A stretch of 64,000 nt of DNA from Paracoccaceae bacterium (lineage in GTDB: Bacteria > Pseudomonadota > Alphaproteobacteria > Rhodobacterales > Rhodobacteraceae): NCBI GenBank assembly GCA_027489355.1, contig JAIXZY010000079.1, positions 82,936-146,935 on the forward strand. Direction: 5' to 3'. The notes under the pieces are model-generated. The model was not told the origin of the DNA. It worked only from the letters and a program-made list of their open reading frames with translations, and did not search any database. Position 1 is the first letter of the stretch, and every line of letters begins with the position of its first letter. The position numbers and the translations under genes are program-made. Below are positions 19,368-27,711 of the stretch, in pieces.

Positions 19368-19394
19368 CGGCCCTCCCCCCTCTCGGGTCGTGCC

Positions 19395-20339
19395 TTAGCG
19401 GGTCGAAGTGACAACCACTTCGACCCGTCTGTTCTTCTGCCGCCCCTCTTCGGTCTGGTTCGTCGCGCGCGGGGACAGGAATCCCACTCCGTCCGAGGTG
19501 ATGCGGGCCGGGTCCGCGGAGTAACGCTGCACAAGCGCTTCAGCCACCGCTTCGGCGCGACGTTCGGACAGGGCTTTGTTGGCCGCGAGACTGCCAGAAG
19601 CGTCGGTATGCCCCACCAGGGCGACGGTGCCTTCGGGATTGGCCTCAAGCCACGCGGCGACCGCCGCCAGCGAGGGGTAGTCGCCCTCGGTCAGGGTTGC
19701 CGCGCCGCTGGCGAACACCAGGTCCTCCAGCACCGCAGAGCCGGTCTCGTCCAGCGCCGAACCGATCGCCGAGGGCTGGGCCGGCACCGTGGCCCCGCGC
19801 TGCGCCTCTGCCTCGTCCAGGTTGACCGGAGTCTCTACGGATGCGGCCACGTCTGGCGCCGAGCTGACCCGCGTGAGTTGGACATAGGCCGCACCGGCGC
19901 TGCGGCTGACGAGGATCGAAACGGCCTCGTCCCCGCGCAAGGCCGACAGGAACCGGAAATCCCCCAGGTCGACGTGCATGTCGGGTTCGGGCATGACCTC
20001 GGTTCCGAAGCGGAAGTCGAAGCCGCCGCAGGACCGCGTCTCGCATTCGAAGACGATCTCGTATCCCGCTGCAATCACCTGATCCCGCAGCGGGTCGATC
20101 AGGGCAAGGGTCGTGGCATCCGGTGCGTCCAGCCGGAACGCGCGCTGGTCAAGCGCCCCCTCGACCTGGCGTGCGGGCACGCTGGTTCCGTCGAAGGCCG
20201 CCGTGGGAAGCGCATAGCTGCCAGGAAGCTCGGACCGCGTCTCCTCGGCCAGGACCTTGCCGGGCAGATCGAGGGTCAGGGCGGCGGACGGATCGGCCAG
20301 TGCGGCAGCAAGGATAAGCGGGATATAAGCCTTCAGCAC
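19395..20339 (-). CDS. OmpA-family periplasmic/outer-membrane protein
   Basis: This 314-aa protein has an N-terminal signal peptide (PLILAAALADPSAALT) and a unique N-terminal domain of about 170 residues with a CETRSC pair. A C-terminal OmpA/MotB peptidoglycan-binding domain follows (DLVFASGAATLTEGDYPSLAAVAAWL; GHTDASGSLAANKALSERRAEAV; NRRVEVVV). It anchors to peptidoglycan through the latter. It is transcribed in the same direction as, and 21 bp after, the GNAT gene. Confidence 0.9.
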   Translation of the reverse strand: MLKAYIPLILAAALADPSAALTLDLPGKVLAEETRSELPGSYALPTAAFDGTSVPARQVEGALDQRAFRLDAPDATTLALIDPLRDQVIAAGYEIVFECETRSCGGFDFRFGTEVMPEPDMHVDLGDFRFLSALRGDEAVSILVSRSAGAAYVQLTRVSSAPDVAASVETPVNLDEAEAQRGATVPAQPSAIGSALDETGSAVLEDLVFASGAATLTEGDYPSLAAVAAWLEANPEGTVALVGHTDASGSLAANKALSERRAEAVAEALVQRYSADPARITSDGVGFLSPRATNQTEEGRQKNRRVEVVVTSTR

Positions 20340-20360
20340 TGCCCGGGTCGCTTTCCGCGA

Positions 20361-21056
20361 TCATTTCATTCGGTAGTGGTACTCTCCCACAACTTCCATG
20401 CCAAGGCGAGCATAGAGCGCGCGAGCGGCGGTGTTCTGCCGGGTGACGACCAGCGACAGCCGGGTCGCCCCCTGCTCCGCCGCCCAGTTCGCCGCCGCAC
20501 GCAGAAGGCTCATCCCCAAACCGTGACGGCGGTGACTGTCCCGCACCTCCAGCGCATGCAGCATCGCTTCCGACCCGTGGCATGCAACGAAGGCGACACC
20601 CGCCGGACGGTCGCCGTTTCGACCCAGGAGCGCGGCCTTCGGGCCATCCGCTCTCTCCATGACCGCGATCCGCTCCGGTCCGATCCCGCCCTCGGCCCAG
20701 ATCGAGCGCGCAATTTCCAGCGGGGGCCAGTGGGCAAAGGCGGTCAGGTCAGGCAACTCGGCGGTCAGCTTCGCGACGGGAGCGGCATAGGCGACCACGG
20801 GGTCGACGACGCGCCAGCCGCGGGCATCCAGCGCCGTGTCCAGCGCGCCCTCTCCGGCGCGAACCTGAATCAGCGGCGCAGCCATTTCCGCTTCAAGAGC
20901 GTCGATGTCCCCTTCGGTGAAAACCCCCGCAAGGCTGGCGGCGGACACGCGCTTGCCGCCGCCAGCCCCCTCGCGCAGGATGAAGGGACCAAGACTGCGA
21001 CAGGCGGCAGGCGGCCAGGTTGCATCCATCACCTTGGCCAGCGCGTCGGGCGTCAT
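20361..21056 (-). CDS. GNAT-family N-acetyltransferase
   Basis: This 231-aa protein has its acetyl-CoA site in the C-terminal half: HALEVRDSHRRHGLGMSLL contains the R-x-x-G-x-G/A loop, followed by LVVTRQNTAARALYARLGM. The N-terminal half is a degenerate second GNAT-like domain (RAGEGALDTALDARGWRVVDP). The start overlaps the stop of the upstream MoCF-domain gene (ATGA). Substrate unknown. Confidence 0.9.
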   Translation of the reverse strand: MTPDALAKVMDATWPPAACRSLGPFILREGAGGGKRVSAASLAGVFTEGDIDALEAEMAAPLIQVRAGEGALDTALDARGWRVVDPVVAYAAPVAKLTAELPDLTAFAHWPPLEIARSIWAEGGIGPERIAVMERADGPKAALLGRNGDRPAGVAFVACHGSEAMLHALEVRDSHRRHGLGMSLLRAAANWAAEQGATRLSLVVTRQNTAARALYARLGMEVVGEYHYRMK

Positions 21057-21772
21057 CCGAACAACCGCGTCAGCTTGACCATCGCCTGATCCAGCCGCCC
21101 CGGGTCGGTGCCGCGGATAACCAGGTTGGTGCCATGCGCGCCGTTCTGGATGAAGGGATAGGACCCCATCGACAGCTCCGGAAATTCGGCCGCCAGCGCG
21201 CCGAACTCGGCGGCGATCTCGCCCTCACCCCGGTTGACGCGCAGGCTCTGCGACAGAAGCGGCGGGCCGCCGGTCAGCTTCGGCAGGACCGAGGCCACCA
21301 TGGCTTCGAAGATCTTCGGGACGCCGGCCATGACATGGACGTTGCCGATGATGAACCCCGGGGCAGTCGAGACCGGGTTGTCGATGAGCGCCGCGCCGTC
21401 GGGGATGCGGGCCATGCGCTGGCGGGCTTCGTTGAAAGGAAGCCCCGCGCGGTCGTAGTGCGCCTGCAGCAGCGCCATCGCGTCGGCACGGTGGCCGATC
21501 TTCGCACCCATCGCCTCGGCGACGGCGTCGGCGGTGATGTCATCATGCGTGGGGCCAATCCCCCCGCTGGTGAAGACATGGGTGTATTTGGCCGAAAGCG
21601 CGCGAACGGCCTCCACGATCTCGGCATGGACGTCCGCCACGACCCGCGCCTCGCGGAGCGTGATGCCGACGCGGGTCAGCTCTCCGGCCAGGAAATGCAT
21701 GTTCGAATCGCGGGTGCGGCCCGAAAGGATCTCGTCGCCGATCACAAGGATCGCGGCTGTCGGGTTCGTCAT
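21053..21772 (-). CDS. Molybdopterin-binding (MoCF / CinA N-terminal domain) protein
   Basis: This 239-aa single-domain protein begins AAILVIGDEILSGRTRDSN and carries FTSGGIGPTHDD, the two signature stretches of the MoaB/Mog/CinA fold. It lacks the C-terminal PncC amidohydrolase domain of full CinA. The ATG at 21772 has GGAGG 6 nt upstream and is preferred over the TTG at 21775 used by the track. It is the first gene of an operon with GNAT and OmpA, and is divergent from map. Confidence 0.9.
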   Translation of the reverse strand: MTNPTAAILVIGDEILSGRTRDSNMHFLAGELTRVGITLREARVVADVHAEIVEAVRALSAKYTHVFTSGGIGPTHDDITADAVAEAMGAKIGHRADAMALLQAHYDRAGLPFNEARQRMARIPDGAALIDNPVSTAPGFIIGNVHVMAGVPKIFEAMVASVLPKLTGGPPLLSQSLRVNRGEGEIAAEFGALAAEFPELSMGSYPFIQNGAHGTNLVIRGTDPGRLDQAMVKLTRLFG

Positions 21773-21887
21773 CAAAGCCTCCGTGCATTCACAATCGCGG
21801 GTATAGCCTTCGGGGCCGCCGTTTCAAACCCCGGCCTCTGGCCATTTCCGCGCAAGATTATTATGTAGGGCACAAAGGAGACCCGGA

Positions 21888-22697
21888 TTGGACGACGTTC
21901 GCGCCCGCATCACCAAGGACGGCATCCGCATCTACGAGGATGCGGATTTTGCCGGCATGCGCACGGCCGGTCGCGTCGCGGCCGAGATCCTGGACGCCGT
22001 GGCGCCCCTGGTGGTGCCGGGGACGACCACGGGGGCCATCGACGACTTCATCACCGAAGAGATTAAGCGCCGCGGCGTCACCTCGGCCACCGTCGGCTAC
22101 AAGGGCTACAAGCACGCGTCCTGCATCAGCGTGAACCACGTGGTCTGCCACGGGATTCCGGGGACGAAGGTGCTGATGGACGGCGACATCCTGAACATCG
22201 ACGTCACGGTGATCGTCGATGGCTGGTATGGCGATACCAGCCGGATGTACGTGGCGGGGCAGTTGGCGCGCAAGGCCGAACGGCTGATCGAGGTCACGCA
22301 CGAAGGCCTGATGCGCGGGATCGCTGCGGTGAAGCCGGGCAACACCTTTGGCGACATCGGCCACGCGATCCAGGCCTATGTCGAGGCGCAGCGGATGTCC
22401 GTCGTGCGCGATTTCTGCGGCCACGGTCTGGGCCGGGTGTTCCACGCGCCGCCGAACGTGCTGCACTACGGCCGCGCAGGCTCGGGTCCGGTGCTGGAGG
22501 AAGGCATGTTCTTCACCATCGAACCGATGGTGAACCTGGGCCGGCCCGAGACGAAGGTGCTGGCCGACGACTGGACGGCGGTAACCCGTGACAAGTCGCT
22601 CTCGGCGCAGTTCGAGCATTCGGTCGGCGTGACCGCGACGGGCTGTGAGATCTTCACGCTGTCCCCCGCTGGCAAGTTCCACCCGACCTGGGGCTGA
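21888..22697 (+). CDS. map: Methionine aminopeptidase, type I
   Basis: This 269-aa protein removes N-terminal Met from new proteins. The five metal ligands are recognisable in NIDVTVIVDGWYGDTSRMYV (two Asp), CGHGLGRVFHAPP (His), FFTIEPMVN (Glu) and QFEHSVGVT (Glu). The start codon is TTG at 21888: AAGGAG lies 8 nt before it, and the first in-frame ATG would delete 23 conserved residues. A rare start on an essential gene is notable but well supported. Confidence 0.95.
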   Translation: MDDVRARITKDGIRIYEDADFAGMRTAGRVAAEILDAVAPLVVPGTTTGAIDDFITEEIKRRGVTSATVGYKGYKHASCISVNHVVCHGIPGTKVLMDGDILNIDVTVIVDGWYGDTSRMYVAGQLARKAERLIEVTHEGLMRGIAAVKPGNTFGDIGHAIQAYVEAQRMSVVRDFCGHGLGRVFHAPPNVLHYGRAGSGPVLEEGMFFTIEPMVNLGRPETKVLADDWTAVTRDKSLSAQFEHSVGVTATGCEIFTLSPAGKFHPTWG

Positions 22698-22787
22698 TCC
22701 GGCCCCTGCCGGTGCGCCGCGGCGCAGATTGCATTTCGCCGCCCCCCGGCTTATTTCGAAGTCTGACCCAAAGGGCAGCAGGCGCGC

Positions 22788-23705
22788 ATGAACTGGATCA
22801 CCAACTACGTCCGTCCGAAGATCAACTCGCTTTTCTCGCGTCGCGAGGTGCCCGAGAACCTTTGGACGAAGTGCCCGGAATGCGGCACGATGCTGTTCCA
22901 CCGCGAGCTTGCGGCCAACCTGAACGTCTGCACGACCTGCGAACACCACATGGCGATCAGCCCGCGCGAACGCTTCGCGGCGCTGTTCGACGGCGGGATC
23001 TTTACCGAGGTGAAGGTTCCGGAACCCGTGGTCGACCCGCTGCACTTCCGCGACCAGAAGAAGTACACCGACCGGATCAAGGCGGCGCAGAAGGCCAGCG
23101 GCGAAAAGGACGCAATGTTGGTGGCCGAGGGCGAGATTTCCCGCACCCCGATCGTGGCGGCCGCGCAGGACTTCAGCTTCATGGCCGGTTCGATGGGCAT
23201 GTACGTCGGCAATGCGATCATCGCCGCCGCCGAGCGTGCGGTTAAGCTGAAGCGGCCGCTCGTGCTGTTCTCGGCCTCGGGCGGGGCGCGGATGCAGGAG
23301 GGGATGCTGTCCCTGATGCAGATGCCGCGCACGACGGTCGCGGTGCAGCTGCTGAAGGAAGCGGGGCTGCCCTACATCGTCGTCCTGACCCATCCGACCA
23401 CGGGCGGGGTGACGGCAAGCTATGCCATGCTGGGCGACGTGCAGATCGCCGAGCCGAACGCCCAGATCGGCTTCGCGGGGGCGCGGGTGATCGAACAGAC
23501 GATCCGCGAGAAACTGCCCGAGGGCTTCCAGCGCGCCGAATACCTTCTGGACCACGGGATGCTGGACCGCGTGGTGCACCGCAAGTCCATGAAGGACGAA
23601 CTGGTCACGCTGGTCCGCATGCTGACCGGCCAACCCCCCGCGATCAAGGGCGACCTGCCCGCGCCGGTCGAGGCACCTGCCCCCAAGGTCGAAGCGGGCA
23701 CCTGA
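22788..23705 (+). CDS. accD: Acetyl-CoA carboxylase carboxyltransferase subunit beta
   Basis: This 305-aa protein has an N-terminal four-Cys zinc ribbon ([20 protein letters not shown] then CTTCEHH) followed by the crotonase-like carboxyltransferase domain ([36 protein letters not shown]). It transfers the carboxyl group from biotin to acetyl-CoA together with AccA for fatty-acid synthesis. It is followed after 3 bp by folC, the arrangement usual in many proteobacteria. Confidence 0.97.
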   Translation: MNWITNYVRPKINSLFSRREVPENLWTKCPECGTMLFHRELAANLNVCTTCEHHMAISPRERFAALFDGGIFTEVKVPEPVVDPLHFRDQKKYTDRIKAAQKASGEKDAMLVAEGEISRTPIVAAAQDFSFMAGSMGMYVGNAIIAAAERAVKLKRPLVLFSASGGARMQEGMLSLMQMPRTTVAVQLLKEAGLPYIVVLTHPTTGGVTASYAMLGDVQIAEPNAQIGFAGARVIEQTIREKLPEGFQRAEYLLDHGMLDRVVHRKSMKDELVTLVRMLTGQPPAIKGDLPAPVEAPAPKVEAGT

Positions 23706-23708
23706 TCC

Positions 23709-24980
23709 ATGAGCACAGGTTCCGACGTCATCCTCGAACGGATGATGACGCTGCACCCCAAGGTCATCGACCTGACACTGGCGCGCGTCGAACGCCTTCT
23801 GGCCGCGCTGGGACACCCCGAACGCGCCATACCGCCGGTGATTCACATCGCAGGGACAAACGGCAAGGGGTCGACCCAGGCGATGATCCGGGCCGGGCTG
23901 GAAGCCGGGGGCGACACGGTCCACGCCTACACCTCACCCCACCTCGCGCGGTTCCACGAACGCATCCGCCTGGCCGGAGAACTGATCTCCGAACCCGCGC
24001 TGACCGCGCTTCTGGATGAATGCGTCCGGGTCAACGGTCCGGACGAGATAACGTTCTTCGAGATCACCACCTGCGCAGCCTTCCTGGCCTTTGCGCGGAC
24101 GAGGGCCGACTGGACCCTGCTGGAGGTCGGCCTTGGCGGTCGGCTCGATGCAACGAATGTTGTGGAAAAGCCGCGGCTGACAATCATCACGCCGGTCAGC
24201 ATGGACCACGAATCCTTTCTGGGCGACACCTTGCCCAAGATTGCGGGCGAAAAGGCCGGGATCGTCAAGCGCAGAGTCCCGGTCATTGTCGGCCCGCAGG
24301 CGCCCGAGGGGCTGGCGGTGATCGAAGCCAGGGCTGCGGCACTGGGCGCGCCGCTCTGGGCGTTCGGCCAGCACTGGAACGTCTGGGAGGAACGCGGGCG
24401 GCTGATCTATCAGGATGAGAACGGCCTTCTCGATCTGCCGCTGCCAAACCTGCCCGGCCCGCATCAGGTGCAGAACGCCGGGGCGGCCATCGCCGCGCTA
24501 CGGCTGCTGGGGAAGGGCGAGGCCGCCTGCGAAGCTGCTGTGACCCGGGCCTTCTGGCCGGCCCGGATGCAGCGCCTGCGGCAAGGCCCGCTGGTCGACG
24601 TCGCCCCGCACGTGGAGCTTTGGCTTGACGGCGGCCACAACCCTGCTGGCGCAGAAGCCGTGGCTGCGACGCTCGCACGGATGCCGAAGCGCGAGACGCA
24701 TCTGATCTGCGGGATGCTGAACACCAAGGACGTGACAGGCTACATGCGTCCCCTCGCGTCGCAGGTCTCGCGTCTGCATGCCGTCTCGATCCCCGGCGAG
24801 AAGAACACGCTTCCTGCAGAGGCGACACGCGATGCCGCACGGGCCGCGGGGATGGAGGCGGTGACGGCGGGATCGGTGGCCGAGGCGCTGGCAGAGATCG
24901 CAGCACAGTCGCCCGAGGCGCGGGTGCTGATCTGCGGCTCGCTTTACCTGGCAGGCACGGTGCTGCGCGAGAACGGGTGA
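23709..24980 (+). CDS. folC: Bifunctional folylpolyglutamate synthase / dihydrofolate synthase
   Basis: This 423-aa Mur-ligase-fold enzyme has the P-loop IHIAGTNGKGSTQAMI near residue 40. TSPHLARFHERIRLAG forms the omega loop, FFEITTCAAFLAF follows, and GGHNPAGAEAV is the C-terminal domain motif. It adds glutamate to dihydropteroate and folates. It is coupled to accD by a 3-bp gap and ends just before a double hairpin. Confidence 0.96.
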   Translation: MSTGSDVILERMMTLHPKVIDLTLARVERLLAALGHPERAIPPVIHIAGTNGKGSTQAMIRAGLEAGGDTVHAYTSPHLARFHERIRLAGELISEPALTALLDECVRVNGPDEITFFEITTCAAFLAFARTRADWTLLEVGLGGRLDATNVVEKPRLTIITPVSMDHESFLGDTLPKIAGEKAGIVKRRVPVIVGPQAPEGLAVIEARAAALGAPLWAFGQHWNVWEERGRLIYQDENGLLDLPLPNLPGPHQVQNAGAAIAALRLLGKGEAACEAAVTRAFWPARMQRLRQGPLVDVAPHVELWLDGGHNPAGAEAVAATLARMPKRETHLICGMLNTKDVTGYMRPLASQVSRLHAVSIPGEKNTLPAEATRDAARAAGMEAVTAGSVAEALAEIAAQSPEARVLICGSLYLAGTVLRENG

Positions 24981-24982
24981 AC

Positions 24983-25029
24983 AAATTCCTTAAGCAAGGA
25001 ATTTGACAAAATTCTTCCTTAAGAATTTT
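24983..25029. terminator. Twin A/T-rich hairpins between convergent folC and tetR
   Basis: Two perfect 9-bp stems lie in tandem: AAATTCCTT-aagc-AAGGAATTT (24983-25004) and AAAATTCTT-cctt-AAGAATTTT (25008-25029). The second contains the tetR stop codon. The stems end in T-runs on both strands, so they can terminate folC and tetR transcripts. TTCCTTAAG occurs once in each, allowing an alternative pairing. Confidence 0.75.
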
Positions 25030-25657
25030 GGATCCCAGTCACGCCATACCGCGCCAGGAACATGTCCACCGCGCCATGCACTGACCGATGGGCCAGTTCC
25101 GGCGTGATCGTCTCGGCCATTCCGAAGATCAGCTTCTCGTGGATCGTCGCCTTGCACAGCTGCGCGAACTGGTCGGCAGCCAGGTCGAGGTCCTCGATCT
25201 TCAACGCTCCGCTTTGCACGTAGGCCCCCAGGTGATGCACCAGCCGCTCATGGATCAGGCCGGGCCCGAAGTCGTAGAACTGGCGGCCCAGACCAGGGAA
25301 CCGCTCGCCTTCGCCCACCACGATGCGAAACATCCGCTGGCCGAAATCCGACAACTGGAAAGCCACGATGTGCTCGGCCGCAATCGTCAGCGCCACACGC
25401 ACCGGCACGTCCCCTTCCACCATCGCCTCGGCCTCTTCGGTCTGGCGGTGGCACTCACAGCGCGCGACTTCCAGAAACAGAAGCTGCTTGTCGGGGAAAT
25501 AGGCGTAGATCGTCGCCTTCGACACCCCCGCTTCCCGCGCGATGTCGTCGACCGAGGCGCGCTCGAACCCGTCGCGCATGAAGATCGTCCTGGCGCCTTC
25601 GAGCACCTGGTCGAACTTGCGGCCGCGCCGGACGCCGTGATCGTTAATTGCGTTCAT
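25019..25657 (-). CDS. TetR-family transcriptional regulator
   Basis: This 212-aa protein has an N-terminal TetR HTH (GARTIFMRDGFERASVDDIAREAGVSKATIYAYFPDKQLLF, about 20-62). The C-terminal half resembles the AcrR-type domain with QLCKATIHEKLIFGM. I chose the ATG at 25657; the track ORF begins 34 codons upstream with no family match. Its neighbours on the same strand are a small secreted protein, and mbfA lies divergent beyond that. Two similar palindromes upstream of the secreted protein are candidate operators. Confidence 0.92.
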   Translation of the reverse strand: MNAINDHGVRRGRKFDQVLEGARTIFMRDGFERASVDDIAREAGVSKATIYAYFPDKQLLFLEVARCECHRQTEEAEAMVEGDVPVRVALTIAAEHIVAFQLSDFGQRMFRIVVGEGERFPGLGRQFYDFGPGLIHERLVHHLGAYVQSGALKIEDLDLAADQFAQLCKATIHEKLIFGMAETITPELAHRSVHGAVDMFLARYGVTGIQNS

Positions 25658-25713
25658 CGGACCCCCTGGCGGGGACCATAGACCATCGCGATCCGGCGCG
25701 GCAAGCGAAGCGG

Positions 25714-25887
25714 TCACTCGTCCAGTTGGCAGGTGGGCTGGCCCGCCGGCGCATTGCAACCCTTGGTCGAGGTCGCGACCGTGTCCGACGGGAAGGTCAA
25801 TGTCGGCAGCAGCGTGCCCAGCGAGTCGGCGGCGACCGGGGCGGCAAGGGCCAGACTGGCAGCAAGGACAATGGCGAAGCGGGGCAT
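25714..25887 (-). CDS. Small secreted protein of unknown function
   Basis: This 57-aa product has a signal peptide (MPRFAIVLAASLALAAPVAA, cut before DS) and a mature tail of about 37 residues with two cysteines (KGCNAP and PTCQLDE) that could form a disulfide. The start at 25887 is preferred because GGAG lies 6 nt upstream; an in-frame ATG at 25899 lacks one. It lies 56 bp upstream of tetR on the same strand, so the two may be cotranscribed. I do not recognise a family. Confidence 0.65.
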   Translation of the reverse strand: MPRFAIVLAASLALAAPVAADSLGTLLPTLTFPSDTVATSTKGCNAPAGQPTCQLDE

Positions 25888-25900
25888 GTTGGTCTCCATT

Positions 25901-25976
25901 CTGAACTCGGCGGTTCAGATTGTCATCTAAACTGGCTAGTTCATTTGGGCAAGCGGAATCTGAACCTGAAAGTTCA
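25901..25976. promoter_or_regulatory. Two related dyads, CTGAAC-N6-GTTCAG type
   Basis: CTGAAC-tcggcg-GTTCAG (25901-25918) and cTGAAC-ctgaaa-GTTCAa (core 25961-25976) share arms and spacing. Between them AACT-ggct-AGTT (25930-25941) repeats a half site. Size and symmetry fit a TetR-family operator. They lie just upstream of the small secreted gene and about 65-125 bp before mbfA, so the regulator encoded at 25019-25657 is the natural candidate. Confidence 0.5.
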
Positions 25977-26011
25977 AATTACGGCATTGCAGTCTCTGAG
26001 CGGGGCGGTAA

Positions 26012-26028
26012 ATTAGAATCGTTCCAAA
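26012..26028 (+). promoter_or_regulatory. Iron control element (Irr box) upstream of mbfA
   Basis: ATTAGAATCGTTCCAAA closely follows the alphaproteobacterial ICE consensus TTTAGAA-N3-TTCTAAA with one central change per arm. It lies 14-30 bp before the mbfA start. Irr represses mbfA through such boxes in Bradyrhizobium and Agrobacterium, so repression during iron limitation is expected here. Confidence 0.65.
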
Positions 26029-26041
26029 CTAAGGTGCTGTC

Positions 26042-27019
26042 TTGCTGTCTGCCCTGACCTTCCGCCGCAGGTTCTCCGATCTCTCTGACCAGGAGGTGCT
26101 GGCCCTCGCCATCTCGTCGGAAGAGGATGACGCCCGCATCTACCGCAGCTTTGCCGAACGCCTGCGCAGCGATTTTCCGGCCTCGTCTGCGGTGTTCGAC
26201 GGCATGGCCGCCGAAGAGGACGGCCACCGCCAGCGCCTGATCGACCTGCACCGCGCGCGCTTCGGTGAGGTGATCCCGCTGATCCGCCGCGAACATGTCG
26301 CGGGCTTCTACGCCCGCCGCCCCGTCTGGCTGTCGCAATCCCTGTCGCTTGATACAATGCGGGGCGAGGCGGCGGCGATGGAGAAGACGGCGCACGACTT
26401 TTACCTTCGCGCAGCGGCCCGCACCCAGGACGCCTCGACCCGGAAGCTGCTGGGCGACCTTGCCGCGGCCGAAGCCGGGCACGAACGCCACGCCCAGCGG
26501 CTGGAGGAGACCCACCTGTCGGACGACGCGCGAAGCGATGAGGACCAGACCGCCAAGCGCCAGTTCATCCTGACCTGGGTGCAACCCGGGTTGGCCGGGC
26601 TGATGGACGGCTCGGTTTCCACCCTCGCCCCGATCTTTGCGACGGCCTTCGCCACGCAGGACACCTGGACGACCTTCCTCGTCGGGTCCGCCGCTTCGGT
26701 CGGTGCCGGCATCTCGATGGGCTTCACCGAGGCGGCGCATGACGATGGTGTGCTCTCGGGCCGCGGCTCGCCGCTGAAACGCGGTCTGGCTTCGGGGATG
26801 ATGACCGCCGTTGGCGGACTTGGCCATGCGCTGCCCTACCTGATCCCGGACTTCTGGACCGCCACCACCATCGCGATGATCGTCGTCTTCGTCGAGCTTT
26901 GGGCCATCGCCTGGATCCAGAACCGCTACATGGAGACGCCCTTCCTCCGCGCGGCCTTGCAGGTCGTCGTGGGCGGTGCTCTGGTCTTTGCCGCGGGGGC
27001 ATTGATCGGAGGCGGCTGA
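26042..27019 (+). CDS. mbfA: MbfA, membrane-bound ferritin-like iron exporter
   Basis: This 325-aa protein has an N-terminal ferritin-like (erythrin) domain to about 165, with paired metal ligands in ISSEEDDARIY, MAAEEDGHRQ, RGEAAAMEKTAHDFY and AAAEAGHERH. A C-terminal VIT1/CCC1-type membrane domain follows (QPGLAGLMDGSVSTLAP; GAGISMGFTEAAHDDG; further helices). It exports iron and protects against peroxide in relatives. The start is a TTG at 26042 with AAGGTG a few nt upstream; length and N-terminus then match the family. The Irr-like box upstream agrees with this role. Its stop overlaps the nitroreductase start (TGATG). Confidence 0.9.
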   Translation: MLSALTFRRRFSDLSDQEVLALAISSEEDDARIYRSFAERLRSDFPASSAVFDGMAAEEDGHRQRLIDLHRARFGEVIPLIRREHVAGFYARRPVWLSQSLSLDTMRGEAAAMEKTAHDFYLRAAARTQDASTRKLLGDLAAAEAGHERHAQRLEETHLSDDARSDEDQTAKRQFILTWVQPGLAGLMDGSVSTLAPIFATAFATQDTWTTFLVGSAASVGAGISMGFTEAAHDDGVLSGRGSPLKRGLASGMMTAVGGLGHALPYLIPDFWTATTIAMIVVFVELWAIAWIQNRYMETPFLRAALQVVVGGALVFAAGALIGGG

Positions 27020-27711
27020 TGTATCGCAAGGGTGAGGTGAGCTACCAGCCGCTGCCGCTGCCCGACCGGGTCCAGCTGGACGACGATGCCGCGCTGGCGG
27101 CCGCCGAACGCTTTCGCGACTACATGCGTAAGCGTCATTCCGTGCGCGACTACTCTCCGCGTCCGGTCCCCGAAGCGGTGATCACGGCCTGCATCGCGGC
27201 GGCGGGGACGGCGCCCTCGGGCGCGAACCACCAGCCCTGGCACTTCGTGGCGATCTCTGACTCGGCGATGAAGTCCCGCATTCGCGACGGCGCTGAAGAG
27301 GAGGAGCGCGCCTTCTACTCCGGCGGCGCGGGGGATGAATGGCTGCAAGCGCTGGAGCCGATCGGGACCGGCGTGGCGAAACCCCATCTGACCGACGCGC
27401 CCTGGCTGATCGTGGTCTTCGCGCAGCGCTACGGGATGACCGACGACGGGACGCGCTACAAGAACTACTATGTGCCGGAAAGCGTGGGGATCGCGACGGG
27501 CATGCTGATCACGGCGATCCACCATGCGGGCCTTGTCTGCCTGGAGCACACGCCCAACCCGATGAAGTTCCTCGGCCCGCTCTGCGGCCGACCCGACCAT
27601 GAAAAGCCGGTGATGATCCTGCCCGTGGGCTATCCCGCCGAGACGGCGACCGTCCCGGCCGTGGCCAAGCGGAAGAAGCCGCTCGACCAGATCCTCAGCG
27701 TGTTCCGCTAG
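27019..27711 (+). CDS. Nitroreductase-family FMN oxidoreductase
   Basis: This 230-aa protein has RHSVRDYSPRPVP at the N-terminus (FMN phosphate contact), GTAPSGANHQPWHF and the C-terminal LPVGYPAE motif. The sequence style is close to the iodotyrosine deiodinase-like branch. The ATG at 27019 overlaps the mbfA stop (TGATG), so it is coupled to iron-regulated mbfA; the track start lies inside mbfA. Its stop and that of the convergent PP2C gene share the same CTAG. Confidence 0.88.
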   Translation: MYRKGEVSYQPLPLPDRVQLDDDAALAAAERFRDYMRKRHSVRDYSPRPVPEAVITACIAAAGTAPSGANHQPWHFVAISDSAMKSRIRDGAEEEERAFYSGGAGDEWLQALEPIGTGVAKPHLTDAPWLIVVFAQRYGMTDDGTRYKNYYVPESVGIATGMLITAIHHAGLVCLEHTPNPMKFLGPLCGRPDHEKPVMILPVGYPAETATVPAVAKRKKPLDQILSVFR

